Part shown: piece after piece, positions 18,625 to 26,877 of the stretch
How the letters are laid out: every line of letters starts with the position of its first letter
How positions within the stretch are numbered: position 1 is the stretch's first letter
Assembly: GCA_020444075.1 (NCBI GenBank)
Contig: JAHLLR010000004.1
Location: 1-64,000, forward strand
DNA length: 64,000 nt
Direction: 5' to 3'
DNA from: Deltaproteobacteria bacterium
Lineage (GTDB): Bacteria; Desulfobacterota; Desulfobacteria; Desulfobacterales; Desulfosarcinaceae
Position numbers and translations under genes: made by a program
Notes under the pieces: generated by a model
Databases searched by the model: none
What the model was told of the DNA's origin: nothing
Seen by the model: only the letters and a program-made list of their open reading frames with translations

Positions 18625-19269
18625 TCACGCGGGTTCAAGCAGTGCCTTGGCCATTTTTACCGCCGCCGATGCATTTTCCGCAAAGGCATCGGCGCCGATG
18701 CGCTTGGCCCACCGCTGGGTTACCGGGGCGCCGCCCACCATGGTCTTGAACCGCTCCTTGAGGCCGGCTTTTTTTAATTCGACTTCCAGCCGGCGCTGAC
18801 CCTCCATGGTGGTGGTCAACAGGGCGCTGGTGCCGATAATATCGGCGTTGAACTTATCCGCCTCTTCGATGAACCGGTCCGTGGACACATCCCGACCTAG
18901 ATCCATCACTTCAAACCCGTTGGCTTTGAGCAGGGAAACCACGATGGTCTTGCCGATGTCATGGACATCCCCTTCCACCGTTCCGATAATGAACCGTCCC
19001 CGGGACTGCCCCTGACCATCGGGGATCGCCGCGTTGATGACGTCGGTGGCATTCTGCATGGCGTTGGCCGACAGGATCAGCTCCGGCAGAAACAGCCGGC
19101 CTGAGCCGAAAAGGTCGCCGACCGTGTTGATCCCCGGGATGAATCCTTCGTTGATCAGGATTACGGGGTCGATTCCCTCGCCCAGGCCTTTTTTGGCCGC
19201 CTCCACCGCTTTGTCGGAATCGCCTTTCAGGATGGCGTCGGCGGCGCTTGCAAATATATCGTTACTCAT
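18625..19269 (-). CDS. mtbC: Dimethylamine-type corrinoid methyl-carrier protein
   Basis: The protein has 214 residues. An N-terminal helical cap is followed by the Rossmann-like B12-binding domain. DVHDIG gives the lower-axial histidine (His103), and TSALLTTTM and VGGAPVTQRWAKRIGAD are the other B12 contacts. It accepts the methyl group from MtbB (and probably MttB) on its cobalt. AAAAGGAGA precedes the ATG. It is the only corrinoid protein gene in the cluster, although there are three methyltransferases. The TAG that ends mtbB is in frame with this gene. Confidence 0.9.
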   Translation of the reverse strand: MSNDIFASAADAILKGDSDKAVEAAKKGLGEGIDPVILINEGFIPGINTVGDLFGSGRLFLPELILSANAMQNATDVINAAIPDGQGQSRGRFIIGTVEGDVHDIGKTIVVSLLKANGFEVMDLGRDVSTDRFIEEADKFNADIIGTSALLTTTMEGQRRLEVELKKAGLKERFKTMVGGAPVTQRWAKRIGADAFAENASAAVKMAKALLEPA

Positions 19270-19287
19270 TAAACATCTCCTTTTCAG

Positions 19288-20700
19288 CTACCCGGGAAAA
19301 CCCATCTGGGACTTGAACAGCGCCACGGAGCGGATATTGATGCCGAGCAGGTCGGCAATCCTGTATTTTGCCCGTATACCCTTGGGGCCGCCTGCGATTG
19401 ATGTGACCGTGCCGATTCCCAGGTCCTTCCTGATGTCGCGCATGATCTCTTCATCGGTCAGGTCGATGATGCCCACACCTAATTTCTCCGCCACATATGC
19501 CTTGGCTTCATGAATTCTCATTTTTCGGGTCATCTGCATCCAGGCCACCAGATCTCCGGAAGTCCGAATGCCTCCCATGCATGAGGCCATGATATGGGCG
19601 ATATGCATTCCCATGGGATCGCCGACGCCAATCTACAATCCGTCGGCTTTACCGAGCTGCACCAGGGCCTTGGAGACCCGTGTCACCGAATCGATGGGCG
19701 GCTGTTCCATCATGGGAATCCCGCATACCCCCATACCGACATTGGCGTGAACGGGGATATTCGAGGCTTCGGAGGCGGCCTTGACAAAGGTGACCGCCCG
19801 GGCCAGGTTGTATGGCAGCGATTCCGTTGTGGCGGTGTTGATGGCCACCCCGGCAATGTCGGCGCCGGCCGTTTCGATGATCCTGACCTGGTCCTGGGGA
19901 TAAAGCCCGGCCAGACGTGTGCCCGCGTACTCAACCTCCCCGTGCATGCCGAGAATGAATTCTCCGGATGCGCCCATGAGGATGGGCAGATCCGGCACCC
20001 TGCGCTTCAGCTCGGCCACCGCCTGGAGGGCGGCCATAAAATCGGCGTCGCCGGCAGATCCGCTGGTGTCGAAGTTCAGGCCCTCGAGCCCCACGTCGGC
20101 CAACCGGCTGCCCACGAACACCAGATCCTTGGTCAGATGGCCGGCAGCTTCCTCCTGGGCCCGGCGGGCTTCGTCGATCTTGCCCATGGGCATCAGTTCG
20201 GCGGCATTGGGGCAGGGGCCGTCGGGCTGGAAGTAAAGCCCCAGGTTGGGCTGGGCCCCGTAGAAGAAGGGGGCCGTGGTCATCATGGAGGTGTTGTAGT
20301 AGTCGTTGGCTTCAAAGTTGATAATCGGCTTGACGGGCTTGTAGCTGTAATCGCTGTGGCCGAGTGAGGTGGTGTCCGCCCCGCAGGCCCGTTCGTAGGT
20401 CAGTACCGCCTGCATCCGGCTCAGCGGCGCCCCGACCCCGCCGCCGTCCTGGCCGGAGTAAAAACTCATCGTGCAGCCGTCATCGGTGACGATGACCTCC
20501 TCTCCGGGTTTGACGCTGACGATGCGGGAAGGATCGGCGATGATGTCGAAGAGTTGCTCCTGCTCCTGGGCCGTCAACTCGGGGATGCCGCCGCGCTGGG
20601 CCGCATCGGCGGTGCCGGCCTGGATGTCCTCGCGGATCTCCTCGGCCGACAGCGATACCCGTTCGCCGTCACCCATTCGGGTTACGATGTCGTTGCTCAT
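19288..20700 (-). CDS. mtbB: Dimethylamine methyltransferase with in-frame pyrrolysine codon
   Basis: The gene encodes 470 residues if the TAG at 19633-19635 is read as pyrrolysine. That codon is residue 356, and the flanks are KADGL and [15 protein letters not shown]. Known MtbB has Pyl at the same place and continues the same way, so this is one gene and not a truncation. The protein moves a methyl group from dimethylamine to the corrinoid of MtbC, with Pyl activating the amine. The ATG overlaps the mttB stop (ATGA). The gene ends in a second TAG with no backup stop, in frame with mtbC. Confidence 0.93.
19633..19635 (-). other. Amber codon read as pyrrolysine in mtbB (Pyl356)
   Basis: TAG interrupts the mtbB frame. 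The homologous protein sequence resumes directly after it, and the window encodes tRNA-Pyl and the complete pyl gene set. Confidence 0.93.
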
Positions 20701-22181
20701 GTTTCCTCTCCTGGTTGGATGCCCCGTTCCGCCTCGGCCTGTTCGACGATGCCCCTGATTTTGGCAAGGACCTCTTCCGGCAGCGGTTTGGGGTGATGGT
20801 TGTCAAGGATCCAGCGCGCCTTCTGCATGGCCCGTTCATAGGCGGTGGTGGCGCCTGCGGCCTCCCACACCCCTCTCATCCTGCGGTCGATGATTTCCGG
20901 CCTGGATTGATTCCGCATACCCTTGAAGGTCGTCGGGTGCATGAGAAAATCACGGCCCGGACCGATCTCCTTGATCGCGTCCACGGCGAGTGTTTCGTCA
21001 TTTACCGGGATTCCCTGAACCGTAAATTTGATCATTCGGGCGATTTCGCAGTCTAACACCAGTTGGCCGTAATCGAAAGTGATGCCGCTTTCAAGCATTC
21101 CCAGACCGTAGATCATATTGGCACCTGCCAATGCGGGCAACAGTCCGGTGAGCGTCTTTTCGTGGCCTGTCTGGGTGTCGGATATTTTTGAATCGCCCTA
21201 ACCACCGGCGACATAACTCGGCAGGGCATAGTAGCGGGCCAGGCGCGCCACGGCTCCGCTGATCAGGGCGCACTCCGGCGTTCCTACGGTCGCCGCGGCA
21301 ATTTTCAGGTCCATGGCGGTGGTCGAACTGCCGTAGATCACCGGCGCCCCCTTGCGGGTCAGCTGGCTCAGGGTGATCCCGCTGAGGATTTCCGCATTAT
21401 GGGTCACCAGGGTGCCGGCCAGGGTCACCGGTGCGGTGCCGCCGGACATGGCCATGGAGAGAATGTTGCACACCACGTTGTTGCGGGCCGATTCCATGAT
21501 GATTTCGCAGCAGTCCGTGATCAGCTTCAGCGGACTGACCGGGCAGGTGGTGAACGACACGATGGGCCGTTCCTTCAATTTTCTGACGCCGCCGACGATG
21601 GCTGCAGCCATCTCCAGAATTTTGTTCAACAGCCGGCCGTTTCCCGGGCCGAAGGCGCAGTGCTTGGTCGTATGGGTCAGGTAGGCCTCGGCGTTGTGCA
21701 GGGGGACGACATCCTGGTTGACGTCGTGGGCGCCCAGGGCTTTTTCACAGAAATCAACCTCGTCGAGGTAGTCGATCACCCGGGCGGTGTCGGCAAGGTC
21801 CTGCTTCACCGGCGTCCGGTTCTCGCCGGTATGGGGGTCATTGATCTTCACCCCTTCGCTGAAGTTGGTAAAGTGAACCCGGTTGCTTTCCAGCACGATG
21901 TCGTGCCGGGGGTCCTGGCCGGCCAGGATGACCTTGGCCGGCGCCGACCGGATGGCGTCTTCGATCAGATAGGGCGGGATCCGCACGATCCGGCTTTCCC
22001 GATCCACCCGGGCACCGCCGTTTTCGAAGCGATCCAGGGCGGCCTCGTCTTCCACATAGATGCCTGTTGTCTCAAGCAGTTCGAGGGTCCCGAGATGAAT
22101 CTCGTCGAGCTCATCCTCAGTGAGGATGTTGAGGCTCAACCCTCCGTTGCGCTGCTTGCCTGCGTGCAAGTTTCGTTTCAT
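20697..22181 (-). CDS. mttB: Trimethylamine methyltransferase with in-frame pyrrolysine codon
   Basis: The gene encodes 494 residues if the TAG at 21198-21200 is read as Pyl (residue 328). The flanks YALPSYVAGG and GDSKISDTQTGHEK match Pyl-containing MttB, which is 495 residues with Pyl near 334. The product demethylates trimethylamine-type substrates to a corrinoid protein. The start at 22181 (MKRNLHAG) is chosen because AAGGAAA lies upstream and MttB similarity starts there. The frame stays open upstream through a repeat into the preceding reductase stop. The mttC corrinoid gene is not present here. mtbB follows with an ATGA overlap. Confidence 0.93.
21198..21200 (-). other. Amber codon read as pyrrolysine in mttB (Pyl328)
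   Basis: TAG splits the MttB frame between VAGG and GDSKISD, exactly where MttB carries Pyl. The downstream half keeps MttB similarity to the end. Confidence 0.93.
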
Positions 22182-22228
22182 AGGCAGATTTCCTTGTTTG
22201 TGCCGATCAAGAAACGGCATCTTGCGGC

Positions 22229-22350
22229 CCGGGCCGGCGTTCTCGCGCTGTCGAAATCCTCGACGTAGCGCTGCTACGCCTCCGGTTTCAACCTCGCTGC
22301 GGCCTTGTCCCGAACCACAATCTACCATTTCTAAACAGCCACTTGTTAGG
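22229..22350 (+). repeat. Dispersed intergenic repeat, copy 2
   Basis: This stretch lies between the reductase gene and mttB and shares the same ordered blocks as 9600-9769: GCCTCCGGT, GGCCTTG, CATTTCT, CACTTGTTAG. It holds the palindromic CGTAGCG-CTGCTACG core. It separates the mttB pair from the upstream lysine genes within one minus-strand array. Confidence 0.5.
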
Positions 22351-22400
22351 GTTGTTTTGTGAATACAAACGCGTGGGAATGGTTGCGGATGCTCCTTCAC

Positions 22401-23714
22401 CTACTTTTTTAGATGGGCGTTAAGGTACTCATATGCCCGGGTCAGCCGTCCGTTGTAGACAATCACGGCCCTTTTTATCTCGGGGGGCAGGCCTGAGGAT
22501 TCAAGGGTACTGTGATAATCGGCCTTTAACAGACCGGGGACGAACGGCTTCAGTTGGTTGCTGAAAAACGATGAGGAGTCGTTGGGCAGTTCGCAGGGCA
22601 GGTTGTCCACGGCCAGCAGCACGATCCCGTCTCCCAGGTGGCCGTCGTGGGTCGTCCCCGCGACCGGGTCCACCCGATAGGCCGGCATGTCGCTGTCGGT
22701 CGACTTGACATTGCACTCGATTGAACCAAAGGTGTCGCAGGTGATGTCGGCAATGCCGCTGAGCTTGATCGTCGGTCCGGTCTCGGCCAGACGCTTCAAC
22801 CCCGCCCAGGTGACGAATCGGGGATAGCGCTTCTCCCAGTATACCGCGTTGACCAGCAGGGTGAAGCTGGGCAGGAAACCCTCGAACCGGCTCTCGTAGC
22901 GTTCCGGGTGATCGAAATAGTCCTGCAGGTCGAAGGCCGCCTCCGCAGCGATCGGTTTGACCAGGTCCTGCTCCTTAAAAACCGTTACATAGACGGTATG
23001 GCGGTCACCCCGACCTTCGCTCACAAAGGCATTGATCTCGTCGGCCGCAATACGCTCGGTCGGCAGGCAGTCGAAGATCTGCTGGGCGCCTCCGGAAACA
23101 TTGCCGTAGCCCAGGATGCCGACGGTGAATGGGCTCAATTCCGGGGGAAAGCCTATCCGGCGAATTTCCCGGCCGATTTCGGTAAGGTGTTCCCTGGCCG
23201 CTTTCACCGAGTCGTACTGGTGTGCCCGCCTGACCCGGGCCAAAGGGGTCTCGATGCCCTTGTCGGTCCAGTGTTCGCCCATGAGCGAGAGAATGTCGAT
23301 GGCCCCGGCATCCCCGGCATAGGGGCCGAAATAGATCAGGCGGCGGCCGTTTTCGTCGGTTATTTTTTCATAGTCGATAAGGGTGGACCCGCTGTCGATG
23401 ATCTTTTGCAGCAGGGGCATGTTGCCTGCCTGCCCCTTGATGGTATGGGAGAAAAAGAGATAGGTCTTGCCCTCCAGGAGCTTTTCGATGGGAATCTCTT
23501 TCACGCCGAGAATAACATCCCCCTCGGTCATGTCCTCGCAGCTCACGGCTCCAGCTGCCTCGTATTGGTCTTCACTGAAAAAGCGTTTGCCCGATTTTTC
23601 CACAAAGGCCCGGGCGCCGGTGTCGCGCAGGATGGCTGCCAGGTCTGCCGGAACGACCGGTGAACGGCGCTCCCAGCGGTTTTTGTCTTCGGCACGAATT
23701 AACAGTCGCTTCAT
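22401..23714 (-). CDS. Lysine-ketoglutarate reductase-type saccharopine dehydrogenase (N-terminal domain family)
   Basis: The protein has 437 residues and begins MKRLLIRAEDKNRWERR, the N-terminal signature of the lysine-2-oxoglutarate reductase half of eukaryotic AASS/LKR-SDH. The segment TYLFFSHTIKGQ is also conserved, and VGILGYGNVSGGAQQIFD is the Rossmann loop. It would join lysine and 2-oxoglutarate to saccharopine using NADPH. The start at 23714 has a GGGGGG purine tract upstream. The saccharopine dehydrogenase gene is four bases before it, so together they form the split LKR/SDH pair. The gene ends in TAG. Lysine is also the sole precursor of pyrrolysine. Confidence 0.85.
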   Translation of the reverse strand: MKRLLIRAEDKNRWERRSPVVPADLAAILRDTGARAFVEKSGKRFFSEDQYEAAGAVSCEDMTEGDVILGVKEIPIEKLLEGKTYLFFSHTIKGQAGNMPLLQKIIDSGSTLIDYEKITDENGRRLIYFGPYAGDAGAIDILSLMGEHWTDKGIETPLARVRRAHQYDSVKAAREHLTEIGREIRRIGFPPELSPFTVGILGYGNVSGGAQQIFDCLPTERIAADEINAFVSEGRGDRHTVYVTVFKEQDLVKPIAAEAAFDLQDYFDHPERYESRFEGFLPSFTLLVNAVYWEKRYPRFVTWAGLKRLAETGPTIKLSGIADITCDTFGSIECNVKSTDSDMPAYRVDPVAGTTHDGHLGDGIVLLAVDNLPCELPNDSSSFFSNQLKPFVPGLLKADYHSTLESSGLPPEIKRAVIVYNGRLTRAYEYLNAHLKK

Positions 23715-23718
23715 TTTT

Positions 23719-25071
23719 TCAATCCCCCCAATAGCTGCGTTCATCGGCATCCAGGTCGGATCGCCGTTCTTTGAAACAGATGCCCAGGCGGCGGCATTCC
23801 GCCAGGATGGGTTCATAGATCTGCGGATGAACCGGCCTCAGTACGCCGGTTTGGGTGATTTTCCCTTCAGCCACCAGGCCGGCGGCGATCCCTACCGGGT
23901 ATCCCACGGTTCGGGACATGGAGCTGTCCCCCCCGGGAATGCCGCAGTCGATAAGGGTGGACTGGATGCGCTGGCGGGGCTGGTCGGGATAGATGGCTTC
24001 GAATTCGTGGTGCATGACCAGCAGATCCATTTCGCCTTCATCATACACCAGGCGGTTTTTGAGCGTATGGGCGAACATATCGAAGACCGATGCCGTGCCG
24101 ATTTTCAGCTTGCGGTCGGAGAGCAGTCCCAGCCATTCCAGCTTCTTGAGGGTCAGGGAGTGTTCCGGAATCTTGAGGTATTTGGAAATACCCGCACGCA
24201 GATCCTTGCCACGGCAGTTGACGATGTTGGCCAACACCTCGCGGGGGGTGACTTCATCGAAATTGAACATCATCTTTCGGTTGAGCAGCCCCAACTGCTT
24301 GATGAAATCCCAGGTTTCGCAGTAGCCTACGTTGCGCAGGGTGCCGCGATACATGCCGGCGGCATCATCGATGCCGTAAATGCTCAGGTAGGGCAGGGCG
24401 TCGCGGTTGACGTAGGCTTCGAAGACGCCGGCGCCGGGAACGCTTTTCAGCCAGTAGTGCTTGAACAGCTGGTCCCCGGGCACTTCAATCACCTTGCCGT
24501 GCTCCTTGTACCGGCCATCGTTGGTAGCCGCCAGCATGGCCCCTTCGGGACTCCAGGAGAATTTGTACCCCAGGGGGTTGTTGTTGCTCTCCAGGGCCGG
24601 AAGGCCGCCGCAGTATGAGAAGAAGCTGTCGATGCGCCCTCCGTCGCGTCGAACCGCGTCGATAATCTGCATAGCCGACATGTGGTCCAAACCCGGGTCC
24701 ACGCCCACCTCGTTGAGAAAGATCAGGCCCTTTTCCCTGGCCGGCGTATCCAGGGCCTGCATCTCGTCCTTGACATAGGAGGCGGTGATCATGTGTTTGC
24801 CGTGGGCCAGGCATAGGCGGGCAATGACCGGATGCAGGGTCCACGGCAGCAGGCTGACCACGATGTCGGATTGCGTGATCTGGCGCGCCAGCAGGGTTTC
24901 GTCTTTTGCGTCCATGCGGACGGCCCTGCCGTTGGCGTGCCCTGCGATGATGGCCTCGGCCTTGTCCACCATCTGGTCGGCCAGAACCACCTGAAGTCCG
25001 CCTTTTTCAAGCAGGTAGCGGACTGCCGGCCGAGCCACCAGACCGGCACCCAAGATCAATAGTTGCTTCAT
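23719..25071 (-). CDS. Saccharopine dehydrogenase, glutamate-forming type
   Basis: The protein has 450 residues. It begins MKQLLILGAGLVARP with the GxGxxA nucleotide-binding motif, then VDPGLDHMSAMQIID, YCGGLPALESNNNPLGYKFSWSP-like stretches (given here only as landmarks) and GCRGKDL-type segments of the SDH half of LKR/SDH. It converts saccharopine to glutamate and 2-aminoadipate semialdehyde with NAD. It forms an operon with the reductase gene that follows and with the MttB-family gene 28 bp before it. Confidence 0.87.
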   Translation of the reverse strand: MKQLLILGAGLVARPAVRYLLEKGGLQVVLADQMVDKAEAIIAGHANGRAVRMDAKDETLLARQITQSDIVVSLLPWTLHPVIARLCLAHGKHMITASYVKDEMQALDTPAREKGLIFLNEVGVDPGLDHMSAMQIIDAVRRDGGRIDSFFSYCGGLPALESNNNPLGYKFSWSPEGAMLAATNDGRYKEHGKVIEVPGDQLFKHYWLKSVPGAGVFEAYVNRDALPYLSIYGIDDAAGMYRGTLRNVGYCETWDFIKQLGLLNRKMMFNFDEVTPREVLANIVNCRGKDLRAGISKYLKIPEHSLTLKKLEWLGLLSDRKLKIGTASVFDMFAHTLKNRLVYDEGEMDLLVMHHEFEAIYPDQPRQRIQSTLIDCGIPGGDSSMSRTVGYPVGIAAGLVAEGKITQTGVLRPVHPQIYEPILAECRRLGICFKERRSDLDADERSYWGD

Positions 25072-25098
25072 GACTCCTCCCCCAAAGGTATCTTCTAT

Positions 25099-26520
25099 TT
25101 ACCTAATCGTATCGATAAAACGGCGGCCCCGATCCATCAGTTCATCGTGGTCCCCCGGCGGTTCAAGGCCGTCGATCACCTGCAGGACGTGTTTTCTCAA
25201 TGTCTCATCCGCGCAGGTCGAGCCCTTCGCCAGCCATTGGTCCAGGGTCATGGACGGCCAGATGGGGCTTTCGTAGGGCATCTGCCGGAATAGCCGGCAG
25301 GTGAGCCCGGACATGAGGAAATTGCCGCCGGGGCCGATGGAACGGATTTCATCGTGGGCCACGGCGGCGTCATCCAGTTCAAAACCGTCGGCAAACATCC
25401 GGGACAGCCGGATCACCTCGTCGGCATAGACCACGGCCGCCGGTGAAAAGACCATGGAATCGAAATTGCCGCCGACGAAAGGGGCCAGACCCACTTTGCC
25501 CAGAAGGCTTGAGAAATGATTCATCCAGAACCCGCCCGCTGCCAGCAGATCCGGGCCCCAACCGGGCCCGCTGCCCGAGGTCCCCGAATGGGGCAGGCTG
25601 TAATAAGCCATCATTTCCGCACATGCCAGGTTCAAGAGCATGGTGTGCGGGGTATACAGGCTCATCATGCTTTTCATGTCAAATCCCGCCGGCAGGCTTC
25701 CGAGGATGACGGGGGACCCCGGTTTGACCAGTTGGGCGAAGACCAGACCCGCCAGCAGCTCCGCATTGAGCAGGGCCAGCGTGCCCCCGGGGGTGATAGG
25801 TGTCGTGGCCCCGGACATGCCGTAATTGTTGAAGATAAATGGCAGCCCCCGGTCGATGGCCATCATCATTTTTTCAGTCGTTTCATTGTTGAGGACCAGC
25901 GGTGAAATGGGATTGACGTAAGGGATGGCAAAGGGCTGTTCAGTCAGGCGGCCGCTGATGTGTTCAAGCAGATCCAGCACAGGGCCGAAGCGGCTGTGTT
26001 CCGATACGAGGACCACCAGCGGTTTAGTGGTGTTGGCCGCCATCGCCAAGGTGGTATGCAGGTCGGCAGTCTGCTGGGAGATGTCCTGGGCAATGCCCGG
26101 GGTGGACAGCATATCGAACTGGTTTAACCGTTGCGCCAGCTGTGCGGCAGTAGCCGCATGGGCAATTGAAAAGGGCGCGATGCCATCGGTTGCCGGATCC
26201 TGGTAGTGAAGGTTGGTGACGCCGATGCCGAATCGGGTCTGGTTTTGGGGGTGCCGGCCGACGGTGAAGGCCGGATTGCCGTTGCGATCATAGATATCGA
26301 CGCTGTCGGGGGCGCTTTGGATGGCCCATTGCACCCGTTCGGGGGGAATGAAGACCCGATTGTCCGGCAGCACCCGGCAGTCTCCTTGGGCAAACCGGGT
26401 TCTGGCCGCATTCGAATCCACGCGGACGCCGACGTCTGACAGGATTTTCAGCGAATAGCCGTGTACGCGGGCACACTGGTCCCGGGTCAGGCAGTTGATC
26501 AAGGGGCTGACGGTCCCCAT
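25099..26520 (-). CDS. MttB-family methyltransferase without pyrrolysine (COG5598)
   Basis: The protein has 473 residues and is homologous to MttB over its length, but it has no internal TAG. At the place of Pyl, the segment YYSLPHSGTSGSG aligns serine (codon AGC) with Pyl. Relatives lacking Pyl include MtgB (glycine betaine), MtpB (proline betaine), MtcB (carnitine) and MtyB (gamma-butyrobetaine), so a quaternary amine substrate is expected. It is the first gene of the minus-strand operon and is followed by saccharopine dehydrogenase and reductase genes. That context suggests a lysine-related methylated substrate (inference). A promoter and an operator lie 80-120 bp upstream. Confidence 0.87.
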   Translation of the reverse strand: MGTVSPLINCLTRDQCARVHGYSLKILSDVGVRVDSNAARTRFAQGDCRVLPDNRVFIPPERVQWAIQSAPDSVDIYDRNGNPAFTVGRHPQNQTRFGIGVTNLHYQDPATDGIAPFSIAHAATAAQLAQRLNQFDMLSTPGIAQDISQQTADLHTTLAMAANTTKPLVVLVSEHSRFGPVLDLLEHISGRLTEQPFAIPYVNPISPLVLNNETTEKMMMAIDRGLPFIFNNYGMSGATTPITPGGTLALLNAELLAGLVFAQLVKPGSPVILGSLPAGFDMKSMMSLYTPHTMLLNLACAEMMAYYSLPHSGTSGSGPGWGPDLLAAGGFWMNHFSSLLGKVGLAPFVGGNFDSMVFSPAAVVYADEVIRLSRMFADGFELDDAAVAHDEIRSIGPGGNFLMSGLTCRLFRQMPYESPIWPSMTLDQWLAKGSTCADETLRKHVLQVIDGLEPPGDHDELMDRGRRFIDTIR

Positions 26521-26578
26521 TTCGGATCTCCCTTTTGGTCCTGTTTATTTCGATTCGGCAGACAGGAATAAAAAAGAT

Positions 26579-26606
26579 TTGATTTTTCAATAGACAGATT
26601 TATAAT
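26579..26606 (+). promoter_or_regulatory. Candidate sigma-70 promoter of the pyl operon
   Basis: TTGATT (26579-26584), a 16-base spacer and a perfect TATAAT (26601-26606) point toward tRNA-Pyl. The predicted start lies near 26613, just before the palindromic operator. Confidence 0.6.
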
Positions 26607-26626
26607 GGTCGAAAATTTGTTGTCAC
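26599..26626 (-). promoter_or_regulatory. Candidate promoter of the MttB-family operon
   Basis: On the minus strand, GTGACA (26626-26621), 16 bases and TATAAA (26604-26599) form a sigma-70-like promoter about 80 bases before the ATG at 26520. Its -35 box lies inside the operator at 26619-26638. Confidence 0.55.
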
Positions 26627-26638
26627 GAATAGGACAAC
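26619..26638. promoter_or_regulatory. Palindromic operator between the divergent methyltransferase and pyl operons
   Basis: GTTGTC-N8-GACAAC is a perfect inverted repeat. It covers the -35 box of the leftward promoter and lies just downstream of the start of the rightward promoter, a place where a bound repressor blocks both. The same arrangement occurs at 35976-35995 on the promoter of the TrmB-family regulator gene, including the matching spacer bases AC-AAT-G. Confidence 0.7.
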
Positions 26639-26675
26639 ATTTATCAAGCGGTTGAAATGGTGTCAAGGGCATTTT

Positions 26676-26690
26676 AGCGATGAGATCGCT
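26676..26690. promoter_or_regulatory. Short inverted repeat upstream of tRNA-Pyl
   Basis: AGCGAT-GAG-ATCGCT is a perfect 6-bp inverted repeat with a 3-base centre in the leader before tRNA-Pyl. It could be a small RNA hairpin or a second protein site. It differs from the operator at 26619. Confidence 0.35.
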
Positions 26691-26740
26691 ACATCCGGGT
26701 TGAAAAATGCATAGAGGTGTGAAACGGTAACCGTGTTTGC

Positions 26741-26814
26741 GGGGGGTGGATCGACAGCTGATCGCGTGGACTCTAAATCCACGTAGCTCGGTGCAACACC
26801 GGGACTCCCCGCCA
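26741..26814 (+). tRNA. pylT: tRNA-Pyl (anticodon CUA)
   Basis: The 74-base gene folds into a cloverleaf typical of tRNA-Pyl. The acceptor stem GGGGGGT/ACTCCCC has 7 bp with one G-U pair, and discriminator G and CCA are encoded. One base joins acceptor and D stems; the D stem is GATC/GATC with a 7-base loop lacking GG. The anticodon stem has 6 bp (CGTGGA/TCCACG), and the loop CTCTAAA carries the anticodon CTA at 26773-26775. The variable loop is only 3 bases. The T stem CTCGG/CCGGG has loop TGCAACA. It is the first gene of the pyl operon and decodes UAG. Confidence 0.95.
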
Positions 26815-26877
26815 TTTCAATACTGTTAAACGACCGGTGCAACAGGGTGCATCGACCCGAAAAAGCAGTGACGAACC

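Noticed and set aside
19288-20700. mtbB and mttB as split pseudogenes because of internal stop codons
   Set aside because: The stops are TAG at the exact Pyl positions of these families, similarity continues after them, and tRNA-Pyl plus all pyl genes are present.
22182-22400. An N-terminal extension of MttB upstream of 22181
   Set aside because: The extension is encoded by a dispersed repeat, is unlike MttB, and a good ribosome site lies before the ATG at 22181.
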